A stretch of DNA of 41,196 nt from Steroidobacteraceae bacterium (GCA_019187185.1 JABAQU010000010.1:1-41196), one strand, 5' to 3'; shown: positions 1-9,778, counted from the stretch's first letter. Notes: generated from the sequence alone by a model not told the origin. Numbers and translations: made by a program.

Positions 1-444
1 CCGGCCCCCGCGCCCGCGGCGGCGGCGCCCACGGCAGTGCCCGCGCCCGCGGTGGCGCTGTCGCCATCCGCCTGGCCGCAGATCGCGGCGGAGCTCGACA
101 TCACCGGGCCCGCGCGCCAGCTCGCCGCGAACTGCGCGTTCCTGGCGCGACAGGGCAATGTCGTGAAGCTCGGGCTCGACGCGCGCCACGAGCCGATGCG
201 CACGAAAACGCAGGAGGACAGGGTCGCGCAGGCGCTGTCGCGCCGGCTCGGCGAAGACCTGCGCATCGAGATCGAGATCGTCGAGGGTCCGACGGCGACG
301 CTCGCCGCGGATCGTGAGCGGCGCTCGGCCGACGAACTCGAGGCGGCACGCGCCACGCTCGCCGGCGACCCGGCGGTACGCGCGCTGCAGGAGAGATTCG
401 GCGCCACACTGCATCCCGATACGGTGCGGCCCACAGGCAAGTGA
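1..444 (+). CDS. dnaX: DNA polymerase III subunit tau, C-terminal part (5' end outside window)
   Basis: The frame is open from base 1, so the gene starts upstream and only about 147 residues are present. The first 20 residues are an Ala/Pro-rich linker, as between the clamp-loader part of tau and its C-terminal domain. The rest matches the globular domain V that contacts the polymerase alpha subunit, ending in a region with FGATLHPDTVRP. Tau loads the sliding clamp and ties the two core polymerases together at the fork. The call rests on the tail sequence and on ybaB and recR following directly, a conserved gammaproteobacterial order. The ATPase domain and any gamma frameshift site lie outside the window. 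Confidence 0.88.
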   Translation, partial: PAPAPAAAAPTAVPAPAVALSPSAWPQIAAELDITGPARQLAANCAFLARQGNVVKLGLDARHEPMRTKTQEDRVAQALSRRLGEDLRIEIEIVEGPTATLAADRERRSADELEAARATLAGDPAVRALQERFGATLHPDTVRPTGK

Positions 445-453
445 GAGGACAGC

Positions 454-777
454 ATGGCCCAGAATTTCGGCAACATGATGAAGCAGGCCCAGGCGCTGCA
501 GGCGAACATGCAGAAGGCACAGGTCGAGATCGCCAATCTCGAAGTCACAGGCGAGTCCGGTGGCGGCATGGTGAAAGTCACGATGACCGGCAAGCACGAC
601 GTCAAGCGCGTGCAGATCGAGCCGGCCGTGATCGGCGAGGACCGCGAGATGCTCGAGGACCTGATCGCGGCCGCCGTCAACGATGCGGTGAAGAAGGTCG
701 AGCAGCGTTCGGCCGAGAAGATGTCGGGCCTGATGGCCGGCCTGCAACTGCCGCCCGGCATGAAGCTGCCGTTCTGA
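454..777 (+). CDS. ybaB: YbaB/EbfC family nucleoid-associated protein
   Basis: This 107-residue protein has the normal length for the YbaB/EbfC family, small dimeric DNA-binding proteins that coat the nucleoid. The N-terminus is a long charged helix rich in Met and Gln ([16 protein letters not shown]), followed by the family's [13 protein letters not shown] strand segment and a C-terminal helix with [10 protein letters not shown]. The ATG at 454 follows a GAGAGG ribosome-binding site and lies 9 bases after the dnaX stop; recR begins 13 bases after its own stop. The three genes probably share one transcript. The exact role of YbaB in recombination or transcription is not settled in the family. 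Confidence 0.95.
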   Translation: MAQNFGNMMKQAQALQANMQKAQVEIANLEVTGESGGGMVKVTMTGKHDVKRVQIEPAVIGEDREMLEDLIAAAVNDAVKKVEQRSAEKMSGLMAGLQLPPGMKLPF

Positions 778-790
778 GCCTGCACGCCGC

Positions 791-1390
791 ATGAAGCATT
801 CGCCGGCGCTCGCCGGGCTGATCGACGCGCTGCGCACCTTGCCGGGAGTCGGGCCGAAGAGCGCGCAGCGCATGGCGTTCCACCTGCTGCAGGAAGGCAG
901 GTCGGGCGCCGGCGCGCTCGCGCAGTCGCTCGCCGCGGCGCTCGCGGCGGTGCGCCGCTGCGACCGCTGCCGCATGCTGACCGAATCGCCGCTCTGCGCG
1001 ATCTGCGAGAGCCCGCGACGCGATGCGGCGCTGCTGTGCGTCGTCGAATCTCCGGCGGACGTGGTCGCGATCGAGTCTTCGGGCAGCTATCGCGGGCGCT
1101 ACTTCGTGCTGATGGGGCATCTGTCGCCGCTCGACGGCATCGGTCCCGAGCAGATCGGCATCCGCGAGTTCGAGGCGCTGCTCGCGCAGGAGGGCCTGCG
1201 CGAGGTGATCCTCGCGACGAACCCGACCGTCGAGGGCGAGGCCACCGCACATTTCCTCTCCGAGGTGGCGCGCCGCCACGGCATCGCGGCAACCCGCATC
1301 GCGCACGGCGTGCCGATCGGTGGCGAGCTCGAATACGTGGACGGTGGCACGCTCGCGCACGCACTCGCGGGGCGCCAGTCGATCGGCTGA
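791..1390 (+). CDS. recR: Recombination protein RecR
   Basis: RecR works with RecO (and RecF) to load RecA onto single-stranded DNA coated with SSB during gap repair. At 199 residues it has the usual length. An N-terminal helix-hairpin-helix contains [11 protein letters not shown] (about 17-27). A four-cysteine zinc finger follows (Cys57, Cys60, Cys69, Cys72), then a Toprim domain beginning near [12 protein letters not shown] and a C-terminal Walker B-like segment ending near residue 199. It is the third gene of the dnaX-ybaB-recR block, and the next gene begins 4 bases after its stop, so co-transcription is likely. Confidence 0.96.
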   Translation: MKHSPALAGLIDALRTLPGVGPKSAQRMAFHLLQEGRSGAGALAQSLAAALAAVRRCDRCRMLTESPLCAICESPRRDAALLCVVESPADVVAIESSGSYRGRYFVLMGHLSPLDGIGPEQIGIREFEALLAQEGLREVILATNPTVEGEATAHFLSEVARRHGIAATRIAHGVPIGGELEYVDGGTLAHALAGRQSIG

Positions 1391-1394
1391 CGGC

Positions 1395-2090
1395 ATGGGC
1401 GCGCTGCCGCTCGACAATCCGATGTGGGCGGCGTTGACGACCCGCCAGCGGCGTTTTGCACTCGGTACCGGCCTCGTGCGGCGCTACCCGCGCGAAATGG
1501 CGCCGTTCGTCGCGGTCGAGCGCGCCGCAGTCGATGCCACTGTCGATCTCGATGCGCTGGTCGAGCCGGGTGAGGCCATCTACGTGGTCGGTGTCGCGCC
1601 CGCGTGGCCGCACGGCTGGCAGGTGCTCGCGACGGGCAGCATCCTGCAGATGCTCCACGCCGCCCCGCCCGCAGCGCCGGGGCAACGCGCGGCGCCCGTC
1701 GACGACTGGACCGAACTCGGCGAGCGCGACCTGCCTGCCATGCTCGCGCTCACCGCGCAGGTCTACCCCGAGTTCTTTCGCGCACGGACGCGCGACCTCG
1801 GGCGCTACACGGGCCTCTGGCGCGACGGCACGCTCGCTGCCATGGCAGGGGAGCGGCTCGAACTCGACGGGCTGGTGGAAATCAGCGCCGTGTGCACGCA
1901 CCCGGCGCACACCGGGCGCGGCTACGCGGCGGCGTTGATGCGTGTGCTCATGGAGGGAATCGGGTCACGGGGCGCCGTGCCGTTCCTGCACGTGAGCGAC
2001 CACAACCGGCGCGCGATCGACCTTTACGCCAGGCTCGGATTCGCCGAGCGCGCGCGGCTCGAGCTGTGGAAGGTGCGGCGCCCGGCGTAG
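1395..2090 (+). CDS. GNAT family N-acetyltransferase (FR47-like)
   Basis: A predicted 231-residue acetyltransferase. The C-terminal half carries the GNAT acetyl-CoA motif: a strand (VEISAVCTHPAH) followed by the pyrophosphate loop TGRGYA near residue 172. The family's C-terminal pattern follows, with HVSDHNRRAIDLYARLGF. The first 100 residues do not match a motif I recognise. The start was set at the ATG at 1395, just after the recR stop; an upstream in-frame ATG at 1320 would lie inside recR. The substrate is unknown. Its placement 4 bases behind recR suggests read-through transcription rather than a role in repair. Confidence 0.85.
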   Translation: MGALPLDNPMWAALTTRQRRFALGTGLVRRYPREMAPFVAVERAAVDATVDLDALVEPGEAIYVVGVAPAWPHGWQVLATGSILQMLHAAPPAAPGQRAAPVDDWTELGERDLPAMLALTAQVYPEFFRARTRDLGRYTGLWRDGTLAAMAGERLELDGLVEISAVCTHPAHTGRGYAAALMRVLMEGIGSRGAVPFLHVSDHNRRAIDLYARLGFAERARLELWKVRRPA

Positions 2091-2106
2091 CGGGCAGCCG
2101 GCGCAG

Positions 2107-3042
2107 CTACCGGCCGGTCCGCGGCCGTTTGCCCGGTCCCCGGGCTGCGGTGAGTTGTTCGTAGAGGCGACGCATGCGCCGATAGCTTTCGTAGCGCCGC
2201 GGCGCGAGCCCGCCCGCTTCGGCCGCGGCGATCACCGCGCAGTCGGGCTCGCGCATGTGCCGGCAATCGAGGAAGCGGCACTGCGGCGCGAGCCACGCGA
2301 TGTCCGTGTAGCCGAGCGTGCCCGGTTCGAGGAGATCGATGGCGGGGGAGAAGTCGCGCACGCCCGGGGAGTCGATCAGCCGGCCGCCGCCCGGCAGCTC
2401 AAAGAGGCGCGCGGCGGTCGTCGTGTGCCGTCCTTCCTCGGTCTGGCGCACGAGCTGCGCGGTCTCGATGCCGGCATCGGGCACAAGTGCATTGACGAGG
2501 GACGACTTGCCGACGCCCGACTGGCCGACGAGCACGGCGGTCGCCGATTGCAGCAGCGCACGCAGGCGATCGATGCCGTCGCCGGTTGCGGCGGCGCAGG
2601 CGAGGGCGGTCGCGCCGATTGACTCATAGGCGGCGAGCGCCTCCCCGAGGGCACTGTCGTGGCCGAGGTCTGCCTTGTTCGCGACCAGTACCGAGGCGAT
2701 GCCGCTCGACGCCGCCGCGGCGAAGTACCGGTCGATCACGAAAAGGTCCGGCACCGGCTGCGGTGCGATCACCGCGACGAGATGCGTGACATTGGCGACG
2801 ACCAGCTCTGCGCCGCCGCGCAGGTTCGAGCGCCACAATGCGGTGCGCCGCGGCAGCACCTCGACGGCATGGACTTCCGCGTGCCGGGCATCGCGCTCGC
2901 AGCGGACACGATCGCCACAGGCAACTTCGAGCCTGCGACCGCGCGGTCGCGCCTCGTGCACGGCACCATCGTCGCCTCGCACCCGCAGGCGCCGGCCGAA
3001 GGCGGCGATGACTTCGGCCTCGAATGCGATGAAGGTCGTCAT
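2107..3042 (-). CDS. rsgA: Small ribosomal subunit biogenesis GTPase RsgA
   Basis: RsgA is a circularly permuted GTPase that checks late maturation of the 30S subunit. At 311 residues it is slightly short for the family. The N-terminal OB-fold occupies roughly residues 1-65. The permuted G motifs are visible in order: NKAD (122-125, G4), GQSGVGKSS (173-181, P-loop) and DSPG (224-227, G3). A C-terminal zinc knuckle uses Cys255, Cys260, His262 and Cys268. It is divergent from orn, the same neighbourhood as in E. coli. The GTG/ATG region at 3042 begins 64 bases from the orn start, so the two share a short promoter region. Confidence 0.95.
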   Translation of the reverse strand: MTTFIAFEAEVIAAFGRRLRVRGDDGAVHEARPRGRRLEVACGDRVRCERDARHAEVHAVEVLPRRTALWRSNLRGGAELVVANVTHLVAVIAPQPVPDLFVIDRYFAAAASSGIASVLVANKADLGHDSALGEALAAYESIGATALACAAATGDGIDRLRALLQSATAVLVGQSGVGKSSLVNALVPDAGIETAQLVRQTEEGRHTTTAARLFELPGGGRLIDSPGVRDFSPAIDLLEPGTLGYTDIAWLAPQCRFLDCRHMREPDCAVIAAAEAGGLAPRRYESYRRMRRLYEQLTAARGPGKRPRTGR

Positions 3043-3067
3043 GTCGCGCGGCGGGGAGCGTATCGTT

Positions 3068-3076
3068 TGCTAGAAT
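3068..3076 (+). promoter_or_regulatory. Probable extended -10 promoter element for orn
   Basis: TGCTAGAAT reads as an extended -10 (TG, one base, then TAGAAT; 5 of 6 matches to TATAAT). It lies 30 bases before the orn ATG. No convincing -35 hexamer is present, which fits an extended -10 promoter. The element sits in the rsgA-orn intergenic gap. Confidence 0.5.
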
Positions 3077-3106
3077 TTGCGACAACTCCTTCGCCGCGAT
3101 CCGAGC

Positions 3107-3664
3107 ATGCCTGTTCCCGATGCGCTGATCTGGATCGATCTCGAGATGACCGGCCTCGCGCCCGGGTCGGATGTCATCATCGAGATCGCCACCGTCGTCA
3201 CGACCGCAGCGCTCGACGTGATCGCCGAGGGTCCGGTGCTCGCGATCCATCGGCCCGACGACGTGCTCGCGCGCATGGACGAATGGAACCAGCGCCATCA
3301 TGGCGCATCGGGCCTGCTCGCACGCGTACGCGCGAGCCGGACGTCGGTCGCCGAGGCCGAGCGCGCGACGCTCGCCTTCCTCGCGCAGCACGTCGCTGCG
3401 GGCGTTTCGCCGATGTGCGGCAACAGCATCTGCCAGGACCGGCGCTTTCTCGTGCACGAGATGCCTGCGCTCGAGCGCCATTTCCACTACCGCAACCTCG
3501 ACGTCAGCACCGTCAAGGAACTGGCGCGGCGCTGGGCGCCGAAGGTGCTCGACGGCGTCGTGAAGCAGGGCGCGCACCTGGCGCTCGCGGACATCCACGA
3601 GTCGATCGCGGAGCTGCGCCACTACCGCCGGCATTTCGTCGCCCCCGAATACCGTGGCGAGTGA
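3107..3664 (+). CDS. orn: Oligoribonuclease
   Basis: Orn is a 3'-5' exoribonuclease that finishes RNA decay by hydrolysing di- and very short oligoribonucleotides, and also clears pGpG from cyclic-di-GMP breakdown. At 185 residues it has the family's normal length. The DEDDh catalytic set is complete: Asp11 and Glu13 in WIDLEMTGL, Asp111 in [10 protein letters not shown], and His157 and Asp162 in the segment [12 protein letters not shown]. The ATG at 3107 was preferred to an in-frame ATG at 3077, because the protein there gains 10 residues without family similarity and 3077 overlaps the -10 element. The downstream dehydratase gene overlaps its 3' end by 11 bases. Confidence 0.96.
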   Translation: MPVPDALIWIDLEMTGLAPGSDVIIEIATVVTTAALDVIAEGPVLAIHRPDDVLARMDEWNQRHHGASGLLARVRASRTSVAEAERATLAFLAQHVAAGVSPMCGNSICQDRRFLVHEMPALERHFHYRNLDVSTVKELARRWAPKVLDGVVKQGAHLALADIHESIAELRHYRRHFVAPEYRGE

Positions 3665-4622
3665 GTCGCTGCCCGATTTCGCCGCCGTGGTCGCGGCTGC
3701 GGGCCGATTGCAGGGCCGGGTGCGCCGCACGCCGGTGATGCGTTCGGACGCGTTCGATGCGCGCGCCGGCCGGCGGGTGTTCTTCAAGTGCGAGAACCTG
3801 CAGACGGGCGGGGCGTTCAAGCTGCGCGGCGCACTGAACGCGCTGCTCGCGCTGCCGGCCGATGCGCGGGTCACGCGCGTCGCGACCCACTCGTCCGGCA
3901 ATCACGGCAATGCGCTCGCGATCGCGGCGCGTTCGCTCGGACTTGCGTGCACGGTGGTAGTGCCCGAAGGTTCGTCACCACCGAAGGTCGCGGCGATCGA
4001 AGCGGCCGGCGCGCGCGTCGTGTACTGCCGCCCGGGGATATCCGCGCGCGAGACGGCGCTCGCCGACGTGCTCGCACGCGAGCACGCGCATGTCGTGCAT
4101 CCATTCGACGATGCCGACGTGATAGCAGGTCAGGGCACGGCGGCGCTCGAACTGCTCGCCGAACCGCTCGCTTTCGACACGCTGGTCGCCCCGGTGGGCG
4201 GGGGCGGCCTGATCGGCGGCACCGCGCTCGCCGTGCGCGGCCTCACGGACACCTGCACGGTGATCGGTGCCGAACCCGCGGCGGCCGACGATGCGTGGCG
4301 CTCGTTCACGAGCGGCCGGCGGGTCGATGCCGGCGTGCCGGACACGATTGCCGACGGGCTGCGCGCGTCGATCGGTGTGCGCAACTTCGAGCTGCTGCGG
4401 CGCCACGTCGATGAGGTCGTCACGGTGTCCGAGGCGGAAATCGTCGCGGCGATGCGCATCGTGCTCGAGGACCTGAAGCTGCTGATCGAGCCGTCCTCCG
4501 CGGTGGCGGTGGCGGCCGTGCTGGGCGGGCGCGCGGCGAAGCTGGGCGGGCGCGTCGGCGTGATCCTCTCGGGCGGCAATGTCGACCTCGGGCGCTGCCC
4601 GTTCCTCGCGGGGCGCGCGTGA
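3654..4622 (+). CDS. PLP-dependent serine/threonine dehydratase or serine racemase-like enzyme
   Basis: A fold-type II pyridoxal-phosphate enzyme of 322 residues. The PLP lysine is Lys56 in GGAFKLRGA, the substrate loop SSGNHG lies at 80-85, and the phosphate-binding glycine loop GGGGLIGG starts at 182. The length matches catabolic threonine dehydratases and eukaryote-type serine racemases, with no ACT regulatory domain as in biosynthetic IlvA. It therefore probably deaminates L-Thr or L-Ser, or interconverts D/L-Ser; the sequence alone does not decide. The start is a GTG overlapping the end of orn, and the stop overlaps the next gene's GTG, so translational coupling on both sides is likely. 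Confidence 0.85.
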   Translation: MASESLPDFAAVVAAAGRLQGRVRRTPVMRSDAFDARAGRRVFFKCENLQTGGAFKLRGALNALLALPADARVTRVATHSSGNHGNALAIAARSLGLACTVVVPEGSSPPKVAAIEAAGARVVYCRPGISARETALADVLAREHAHVVHPFDDADVIAGQGTAALELLAEPLAFDTLVAPVGGGGLIGGTALAVRGLTDTCTVIGAEPAAADDAWRSFTSGRRVDAGVPDTIADGLRASIGVRNFELLRRHVDEVVTVSEAEIVAAMRIVLEDLKLLIEPSSAVAVAAVLGGRAAKLGGRVGVILSGGNVDLGRCPFLAGRA

Positions 4623-5023
4623 CACAGGCCGCGCAGCGCATCGTGCATCGCGGCGGTTGCCATTGCGGCGCAGTGCGCTTCGAAGTCGACGCGCCCGCGG
4701 CGATCGAGGCGCTCGAATGCAACTGCTCGATCTGCCGCGCAACCGGCTTCCTGCACCTGATCGTCCCGGCATCGCGCTTCCGGCTGCTCGCGGGCGCCGA
4801 TGCGCTGCGCGCATACACGTTCAACACGGGCACCGCGCGGCACCTGTTCTGCGGCATCTGCGGGGTGAAGTCGTTCTATGTGCCGCGTTCGCACCCGGAC
4901 GGCTACAGCGTGAACGTGCGCTGCCTCGAGCCGGGCACGATCGAATCGCTGACCATACGCGAGTTCGACGACACGCGGCGCACCGAGTCCGAGGCGCGCG
5001 TTCGGCATCTCACTGCCGGTTGA
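4619..5023 (+). CDS. GFA (glutathione-dependent formaldehyde-activating)/CENP-V family zinc protein
   Basis: A 134-residue single-domain protein of the GFA/CENP-V fold. The cysteine pattern is complete: Cys14 and Cys16 in GGCHCGAVRFE, Cys34, Cys36 and Cys39 in CNCSICRATG, and Cys78 and Cys81 in LFCGICGVKSFY. These positions bind structural and catalytic zinc in the family. Members are named for glutathione-dependent formaldehyde handling, but most have no proven substrate, so the activity is not claimed. The GTG start overlaps the preceding dehydratase stop (GTGA), so the pair is probably translated together. Confidence 0.88.
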   Translation: MTQAAQRIVHRGGCHCGAVRFEVDAPAAIEALECNCSICRATGFLHLIVPASRFRLLAGADALRAYTFNTGTARHLFCGICGVKSFYVPRSHPDGYSVNVRCLEPGTIESLTIREFDDTRRTESEARVRHLTAG

Positions 5024-5037
5024 CGCCGGGTGGCGCG

Positions 5038-5601
5038 TCAGCGCCCCATCCCGCGCAGGATCTCGTCGAGCGGATTGCCGCTCCCGCCACCCCCGAGGAG
5101 CCCACCGAGCAGGCCGCCGAGCCCACCAGGCCCGCCGAGTCCGCTGCCGGCGCCGGCGTCCGGCATCGCGCCGGCCGCTGCGCCCGGCGCTGCGCGGCCG
5201 TGCTGCTTTGCCATGTAACCCGCGACCAGCATCGCGAGGATCGGCAGCATGCGCTTCAGCATTGCAGGATCGAGGCCGCTGCGACCGGCCGCGTCCTGCG
5301 CAACTGCGCGACTCACGTCCTTGCCGCCAAAGATCTGCCCGAGCACGTTGTTGCCGAGCCCGACATCGGTGGGCTCCGGCGCGAGGACATTGTCGAGGAG
5401 CCCTCCGCCGCCGAGCTGGCCGAGCAGGCCGCCGAGCCCTGCGAGGCCTCCCGGCTGCGCCTGCGTCTGCTTGCCGAAGCCGCCGAGGATGGCGGGCAGC
5501 AGCGCCGCGGCGCCGCTGGCGGCTTGTGCGGGATTAAGGCCGAGTTCGCGGGCGATTGCGTCGAGGCCGCCCGTCCGGGCGAGGAGGTCCTTGATGTCCA
5601 T
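5038..5601 (-). CDS. YidB/DUF937 family protein
   Basis: A 187-residue protein of the DUF937 (YidB-like) family. The N-terminus MDIKDLLARTGGLDAIARELG and the following A-rich LLPAILGGFGKQ segment are typical. The middle and C-terminal regions are glycine-rich, with repeated GGLGGLLG-like runs (DNA around 5090-5200 and 5395-5460), and the protein ends in the conserved NPLDEILRGMGR. The function is unknown in the family. The start at 5601 was chosen because GGAG lies 8 bases upstream of the ATG and family similarity begins there. The gene is convergent with the GFA gene, 14 bases apart. Confidence 0.85.
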   Translation of the reverse strand: MDIKDLLARTGGLDAIARELGLNPAQAASGAAALLPAILGGFGKQTQAQPGGLAGLGGLLGQLGGGGLLDNVLAPEPTDVGLGNNVLGQIFGGKDVSRAVAQDAAGRSGLDPAMLKRMLPILAMLVAGYMAKQHGRAAPGAAAGAMPDAGAGSGLGGPGGLGGLLGGLLGGGGSGNPLDEILRGMGR

Positions 5602-5654
5602 GTCACGGCTCCGGGGCATTCTGCAGGTCGCCGAACGATACAACACCGGATGCC

Positions 5655-6059
5655 ATGGAGGGGGCGGGTCGTGCCGGCGAACGTGCTATCGTCCGCCGCT
5701 TGGGCACCCTCGCGAATATCGTCGTCGCGCTCGTCGCCGTGCTGCACGTCTGGTTCGGCGTCCTCGAGATGTTCCTGTGGGACAAGCCGGCCGGGCTGCG
5801 CGCATTCGGCCACACGAAGGAGAGCGCCGCCGCGTCGAAGGTGCTGGCCGCGAACCAGGGACTCTACAACGGCTTTCTCGCCGCGGGGCTCGTCTGGGGG
5901 CTCACGCTCGGTGCGGCGGGATGGCCCGTGAAAGTGTTCTTTCTCGCGTGTGTGCTGGTTGCCGGGCTCTTTGGTGCCGCGACTGCCAGCCGCAGGATCC
6001 TCTACGTGCAGGCGCTGCCGGCGGCCGCCGGCCTCGCGCTCCTCGCGCTCGCACGCTGA
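5655..6059 (+). CDS. DUF1304 family small membrane protein
   Basis: A predicted inner-membrane protein of up to 134 residues with about four hydrophobic segments. Recognisable family features are VAVLHVWFGVLEMFLWDKP, then AANQGLYNGFLAAGLVWG, then YVQALPAAAGLALL at the end. DUF1304 proteins have no assigned function. The ATG at 5655 gives a basic 15-residue leader; a TTG at 5700, just before LGTLANIVVAL, would give 119 residues and fit the family better. A -10-like TATCGT lies 9 bases before that TTG. The gene converges with ppsA, 22 bases from its stop. Confidence 0.82.
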   Translation: MEGAGRAGERAIVRRLGTLANIVVALVAVLHVWFGVLEMFLWDKPAGLRAFGHTKESAAASKVLAANQGLYNGFLAAGLVWGLTLGAAGWPVKVFFLACVLVAGLFGAATASRRILYVQALPAAAGLALLALAR

Positions 6060-6081
6060 CGATGCCCGGCCCCGCCGGGAC

Positions 6082-8439
6082 TCAGGCCCCTTCGGCCAGG
6101 TACATCCACGTTTCGACGACGGTATCCGGATTGAGCGACAGGCTGTCGATGCCCTGCTCGACGAGCCAGCGCGCGAGCTCGGGGTGATCGGACGGTCCCT
6201 GGCCGCAGATGCCGACGTACTTGCCGCGTGCACGGCAGGCCTTGATCGCCATCGCGAGCAGCGCCTTGACGGCTGCGTCGCGCTCGTCGAACAGCTTCGC
6301 GACGATGCCCGAATCGCGGTCGAGGCCGAGCGTGAGCTGTGTCATGTCGTTCGAGCCGATCGACATGCCGTCGAAGTACTCGAGGTACTGGTCCGCGAGC
6401 AGCGCGTTGGTCGGCAGTTCGCACATCATGATGACCTTGAGCCCGTTTACGCCGCGGCCGAGCCCGTTGACGGCGAGGATTTCCGTGACTGCGCGGGCCT
6501 CCGCCACCGTGCGCACGAACGGCACCATCACCTGCACGTTCGTGAGCCCCATGTCGTTGCGCACGCGCCTGAGCGCCTCGCACTCGAGGTCGAAGCAGGG
6601 GCGAAAGCCCGCGTCCACGTAACGCGAAGCGCCGCGAAAGCCGAGCATCGGATTTTCCTCGGACGGCTCGTACTGACGCCCGCCGATCAGGTTCGCGTAC
6701 TCGTTCGACTTGAAATCCGACAGCCGCACGATCACGGGCTCGGGGGCGAAGGCCGCGGCGATCTGCGCGATGCCTTCGGCGAGCTTCTCGACGTAGAAGC
6801 GTACCGGGTCCGCATAGCCCGCCATCTGCCCGCGGATCTGGTCCCTGAGATCGGCCGACAACCGGTCGAACTCGAGCAGTGCGCGCGGGTGCACGCCGAT
6901 CATGCGGTTGATGATGAACTCGAGTCGTGCCAGCCCGACGCCACGATGCGGAATGCCTGCAAAGTCGAATGCGCGGTCCGGGTTGCCGACGTTCATCATG
7001 ATCTTCACGGGAATCTCGGGCAGCGAGTCGAGTTCGATCTGGCGGCGTTCGAAATCGAGCAGGCCCTCGTAAACGTGGCCGGTGTCGCCCTCGGCGCACG
7101 AGACGGTGACCTCGGCGCCTTCCCGGATGCGTGAAGTCGCGTCCCCGCAGCCGACGACGGCCGGTATGCCGAGCTCGCGCGCGATGATCGCGGCATGACA
7201 CGTGCGCCCGCCGCGATTCGTCACGATCGCCGAAGCGCGCTTCATCACGGGCTCCCAGTCGGGATCGGTCATGTCCGCGACCAGCACGTCGCCCGACTGC
7301 ACGCGCGCCATCTCCGCAACGTCACGGATGATGCGCGTCGGGCCTGCGCCGATGCGTTGCCCGATGCTGCGGCCGCTGGCGAGCACCCTCGAGCGGCCCT
7401 TCAGCGTGTAGCGCTGGATCGTGCGGCCGGCGCGGCTCTGTACGGTCTCCGGGCGCGCCTGCAGGATGTAGATCTCGCCGGTCGCGCCATCCTTGCCCCA
7501 CTCGATATCCATCGGCTGGCCGTAGTGGGCCTCGATCGCGAGCGCCTGCTTCGCGAGCGCGACGATGTCGGCGTCGCCGAGCGAGAAGCGCTGCCGGTCG
7601 GCACGCGGCACGTCGACCGTCTTCACGCGCTCGCCGCTGCCCGGCTCGCCGTACACCATCTTGATCGCCTTGCCGCCGAGGTTGCGCCGCAGGATCGCCG
7701 CTCGATCCGCCCGCAACGCGGGCTTGTAGACATAGAACTCGTCGGGGTTCACGGCACCCTGCACGACGGTCTCGCCGAGCCCCCACGACGAGGTGATGAA
7801 CACGACGTCGCGAAAGCCCGAATCGGTATCGAGCGTGAACATCACGCCGCTCGCTCCGAGGTCGCTCCTCACCATGTGCTGCACGCCGGCCGAGAGTGCG
7901 ACCTGCGCATGGTCGAACCCCTGGTGCACGCGATAGGCGATCGCGCGATCGTTGAACAGCGACGCGAAGACTTCGCGCATGGCCTGGAGCACCTGTGCCT
8001 CGCCGCGCACGTTGAGGAAGGTTTCCTGCTGGCCCGCGAACGACGCTTCCGGCAGGTCCTCGGCGGTCGCGGACGAGCGCACCGCCACCGCAATGTCGCG
8101 GCCTGCGCTCATGCGGCGGAACGATTCGAGCACCGCGGATTCGAGCGCCGGCGGAAACGGCGTCGAGGTGATCCAGTCGCGAACCTGCGCACCCGTGGCG
8201 GCGAGCTTCTGCACGTCGTCGACATCGAGGTCGGCGAGCACCTCGCGGATGCGCGCGTCGAGACCGCCCTGTTGCAGGAACTCGCGATACGCGGCGGCCG
8301 TGGTCGCGAAGCCGTCGGGGACGCGCACGCCGAGCTGCGCGAGTGCGCCGATCATCTCGCCGATCGAGGCGTTCTTGCCGCCGACGATCTCGACGTCCTG
8401 CTTCTTCAGCGCCGCGAAAGGTAGTACGTAGTCTGTCAA
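6082..8439 (-). CDS. ppsA: Phosphoenolpyruvate synthase
   Basis: PEP synthase makes phosphoenolpyruvate, AMP and phosphate from pyruvate and ATP, the entry step of gluconeogenesis. The 785-residue length matches E. coli PpsA (792). The N-terminal ATP-grasp domain includes [11 protein letters not shown] and the [21 protein letters not shown] region. The swivelling phosphohistidine is His415 in [15 protein letters not shown]. The C-terminal TIM barrel carries the catalytic Cys745 in [11 protein letters not shown]. The start is taken as TTG at 8439 ([17 protein letters not shown]), since GGAG lies 7 bases upstream and residues beyond it have no family match. It is divergent from its regulator ppsR. 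Confidence 0.95.
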   Translation of the reverse strand: MTDYVLPFAALKKQDVEIVGGKNASIGEMIGALAQLGVRVPDGFATTAAAYREFLQQGGLDARIREVLADLDVDDVQKLAATGAQVRDWITSTPFPPALESAVLESFRRMSAGRDIAVAVRSSATAEDLPEASFAGQQETFLNVRGEAQVLQAMREVFASLFNDRAIAYRVHQGFDHAQVALSAGVQHMVRSDLGASGVMFTLDTDSGFRDVVFITSSWGLGETVVQGAVNPDEFYVYKPALRADRAAILRRNLGGKAIKMVYGEPGSGERVKTVDVPRADRQRFSLGDADIVALAKQALAIEAHYGQPMDIEWGKDGATGEIYILQARPETVQSRAGRTIQRYTLKGRSRVLASGRSIGQRIGAGPTRIIRDVAEMARVQSGDVLVADMTDPDWEPVMKRASAIVTNRGGRTCHAAIIARELGIPAVVGCGDATSRIREGAEVTVSCAEGDTGHVYEGLLDFERRQIELDSLPEIPVKIMMNVGNPDRAFDFAGIPHRGVGLARLEFIINRMIGVHPRALLEFDRLSADLRDQIRGQMAGYADPVRFYVEKLAEGIAQIAAAFAPEPVIVRLSDFKSNEYANLIGGRQYEPSEENPMLGFRGASRYVDAGFRPCFDLECEALRRVRNDMGLTNVQVMVPFVRTVAEARAVTEILAVNGLGRGVNGLKVIMMCELPTNALLADQYLEYFDGMSIGSNDMTQLTLGLDRDSGIVAKLFDERDAAVKALLAMAIKACRARGKYVGICGQGPSDHPELARWLVEQGIDSLSLNPDTVVETWMYLAEGA

Positions 8440-8507
8440 AGGCGCGCTCCGGAACTTCGCTGCGGGGACACTTGCGAGGCGGGCCGGGCAATGAAAGACT
8501 CGGCCGC

Positions 8508-9329
8508 GTGAGTCGACGAACAGTTTTCTTCGTTTCCGATCAGACCGGTGTGACTGCGGAGACCATGGGCCACAGTCTCCTGACTCAGTTCGATGGCCTC
8601 GAGTTTCGGCCGGTGACTTTGCCATTTGTGTCGGGCGTTGACAAGGCAGAGGAAGCGGTCAGGAAGATCAATCTCGCCGCCGAAGAGACCGGCGTGCGGC
8701 CGATCATCTTCTCGACGCTGGTGCACACCGAAGTGCGCGATGTGGTCAAGCGCGCCGACGGGCTGTTCCTCGATTTTTTCGACGCGTTCGTCGGCCCGCT
8801 CGAGCAGGAACTCGCGACGCGGTCCACGCACCGGACCGGCCGTGCGCACGGCATCGCCGACCTCACCGCCTACACGGCGCGCATCAATGCGACGAACTTC
8901 GCGCTGGCGAACGACGACGGCAGCGGCCGCGACTACGATGCCGCCGACGTCGTGATCGTCGGCGTGTCGCGTGTCGGCAAGACGCCGACGAGCCTCTACA
9001 TGGCATTGCAGTACGGGGTCTTCGTCGCGAATTACCCGTTCACCGACGACGACCTGGAAGGCGGCCGCCTGCCGCGCGCGGTCGAGCCGTTCCGGCACAA
9101 GCTCTACGGGCTCACCATCCGGCCCGAGAGGCTGCAGCAGATCAGGCACGAACGGCGGCCGGACAGCCGCTATGCCTCGCAGCAGCAAGTGCAGTACGAG
9201 ATCCGCAGCGCCGAGGCACTGTTCGAGCGCTACCGGATACCGAGCCTCGACACGACGGAATGCTCGATCGAGGAGATTGCGAGCCACATCCTCGAGAGCA
9301 TCGGCATCGAGCGTCGCGTCCGGCCTTGA
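8508..9329 (+). CDS. ppsR: PEP synthase regulatory protein (bifunctional kinase/pyrophosphorylase)
   Basis: PpsR inactivates PEP synthase by ADP-dependent threonine phosphorylation and reactivates it by phosphate-dependent dephosphorylation. The 273-residue protein has the DUF299 pattern: an N-terminal [19 protein letters not shown] and a P-loop GVSRVGKT at 152-159. The GTG at 8508 is chosen because the family begins at [11 protein letters not shown]; an ATG at 8491 is out of frame. It is divergent from ppsA across 68 bases, the usual pairing. The likely target threonine lies next to the catalytic histidine (TCHAA) of the neighbouring PpsA. Confidence 0.95.
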   Translation: MSRRTVFFVSDQTGVTAETMGHSLLTQFDGLEFRPVTLPFVSGVDKAEEAVRKINLAAEETGVRPIIFSTLVHTEVRDVVKRADGLFLDFFDAFVGPLEQELATRSTHRTGRAHGIADLTAYTARINATNFALANDDGSGRDYDAADVVIVGVSRVGKTPTSLYMALQYGVFVANYPFTDDDLEGGRLPRAVEPFRHKLYGLTIRPERLQQIRHERRPDSRYASQQQVQYEIRSAEALFERYRIPSLDTTECSIEEIASHILESIGIERRVRP

Positions 9330-9358
9330 GGCCGGTCACATCCTGCACGCCGGATCCC

Positions 9359-9386
9359 TTGCGCGCGCATCCGCGTGCGCTATAGT
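9359..9386 (+). promoter_or_regulatory. Probable promoter of the DUF1249/coiled-coil gene pair
   Basis: A -10 hexamer TATAGT (9381-9386; 5 of 6 to consensus) follows TTGCGC (9359-9364; 3 of 6) at 16 bases. A start point 6-8 bases after the -10 would fall at about 9392-9394, almost on the ATG at 9395. The transcript would then have little or no leader. Confidence 0.45.
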
Positions 9387-9394
9387 CGACCCGC

Positions 9395-9778
9395 ATGCGT
9401 ACTGACGCGCTTGCTCCGGTTTCCTGGCGCGCACGGCCACAGGGCTTTGTCGCGCTGATGGCGCTTTACGAAAGCAATTACGTGCGTCTCGGCTGGCTGG
9501 CCGGCGATCTCGGGGCCCTGGGCGGGGTCTGCGTGTCGACGGTCGATGGCGACTGTGATCTGCGTCTCGAAATCTCCGAGCGCTCGCGCTACACGACATC
9601 CCTCGAGCTGACCTACCCGCCGATCACATTGCCGCAGCTGCGCGTGCGCGTCTATCACGATGCGCATCTCGCCGAAGCGCAGGGCGAGGGCGGCAGCGCG
9701 GCCGAACGCTGGTCGCGCAACATGCTGCTCAACAAGTGGCTCGAGTACTGCGTCGAGCGTGGCCACCGTTTCCGATGA
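9395..9778 (+). CDS. DUF1249 family protein (YqiB-like)
   Basis: A 127-residue protein resembling E. coli YqiB. Shared features are an ALYESNYVRL-like N-terminal helix, the ERSRYTTSLEL strand region, the LPQLRVRVYHDAHLAEA segment and a C-terminal LNKWLEYCVERGH. The function is unknown. In E. coli yqiB sits between nudF and cpdA; here it stands downstream of ppsR and is joined by an ATGA overlap to an unrecognised coiled-coil gene. No ribosome-binding site is visible before the ATG, in keeping with the near-leaderless promoter proposed just upstream. Confidence 0.88.
   Translation: MRTDALAPVSWRARPQGFVALMALYESNYVRLGWLAGDLGALGGVCVSTVDGDCDLRLEISERSRYTTSLELTYPPITLPQLRVRVYHDAHLAEAQGEGGSAAERWSRNMLLNKWLEYCVERGHRFR

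Noticed and set aside
3077-3106. An upstream ATG for orn
   Set aside because: It directly follows the -10 element and adds residues without family similarity.
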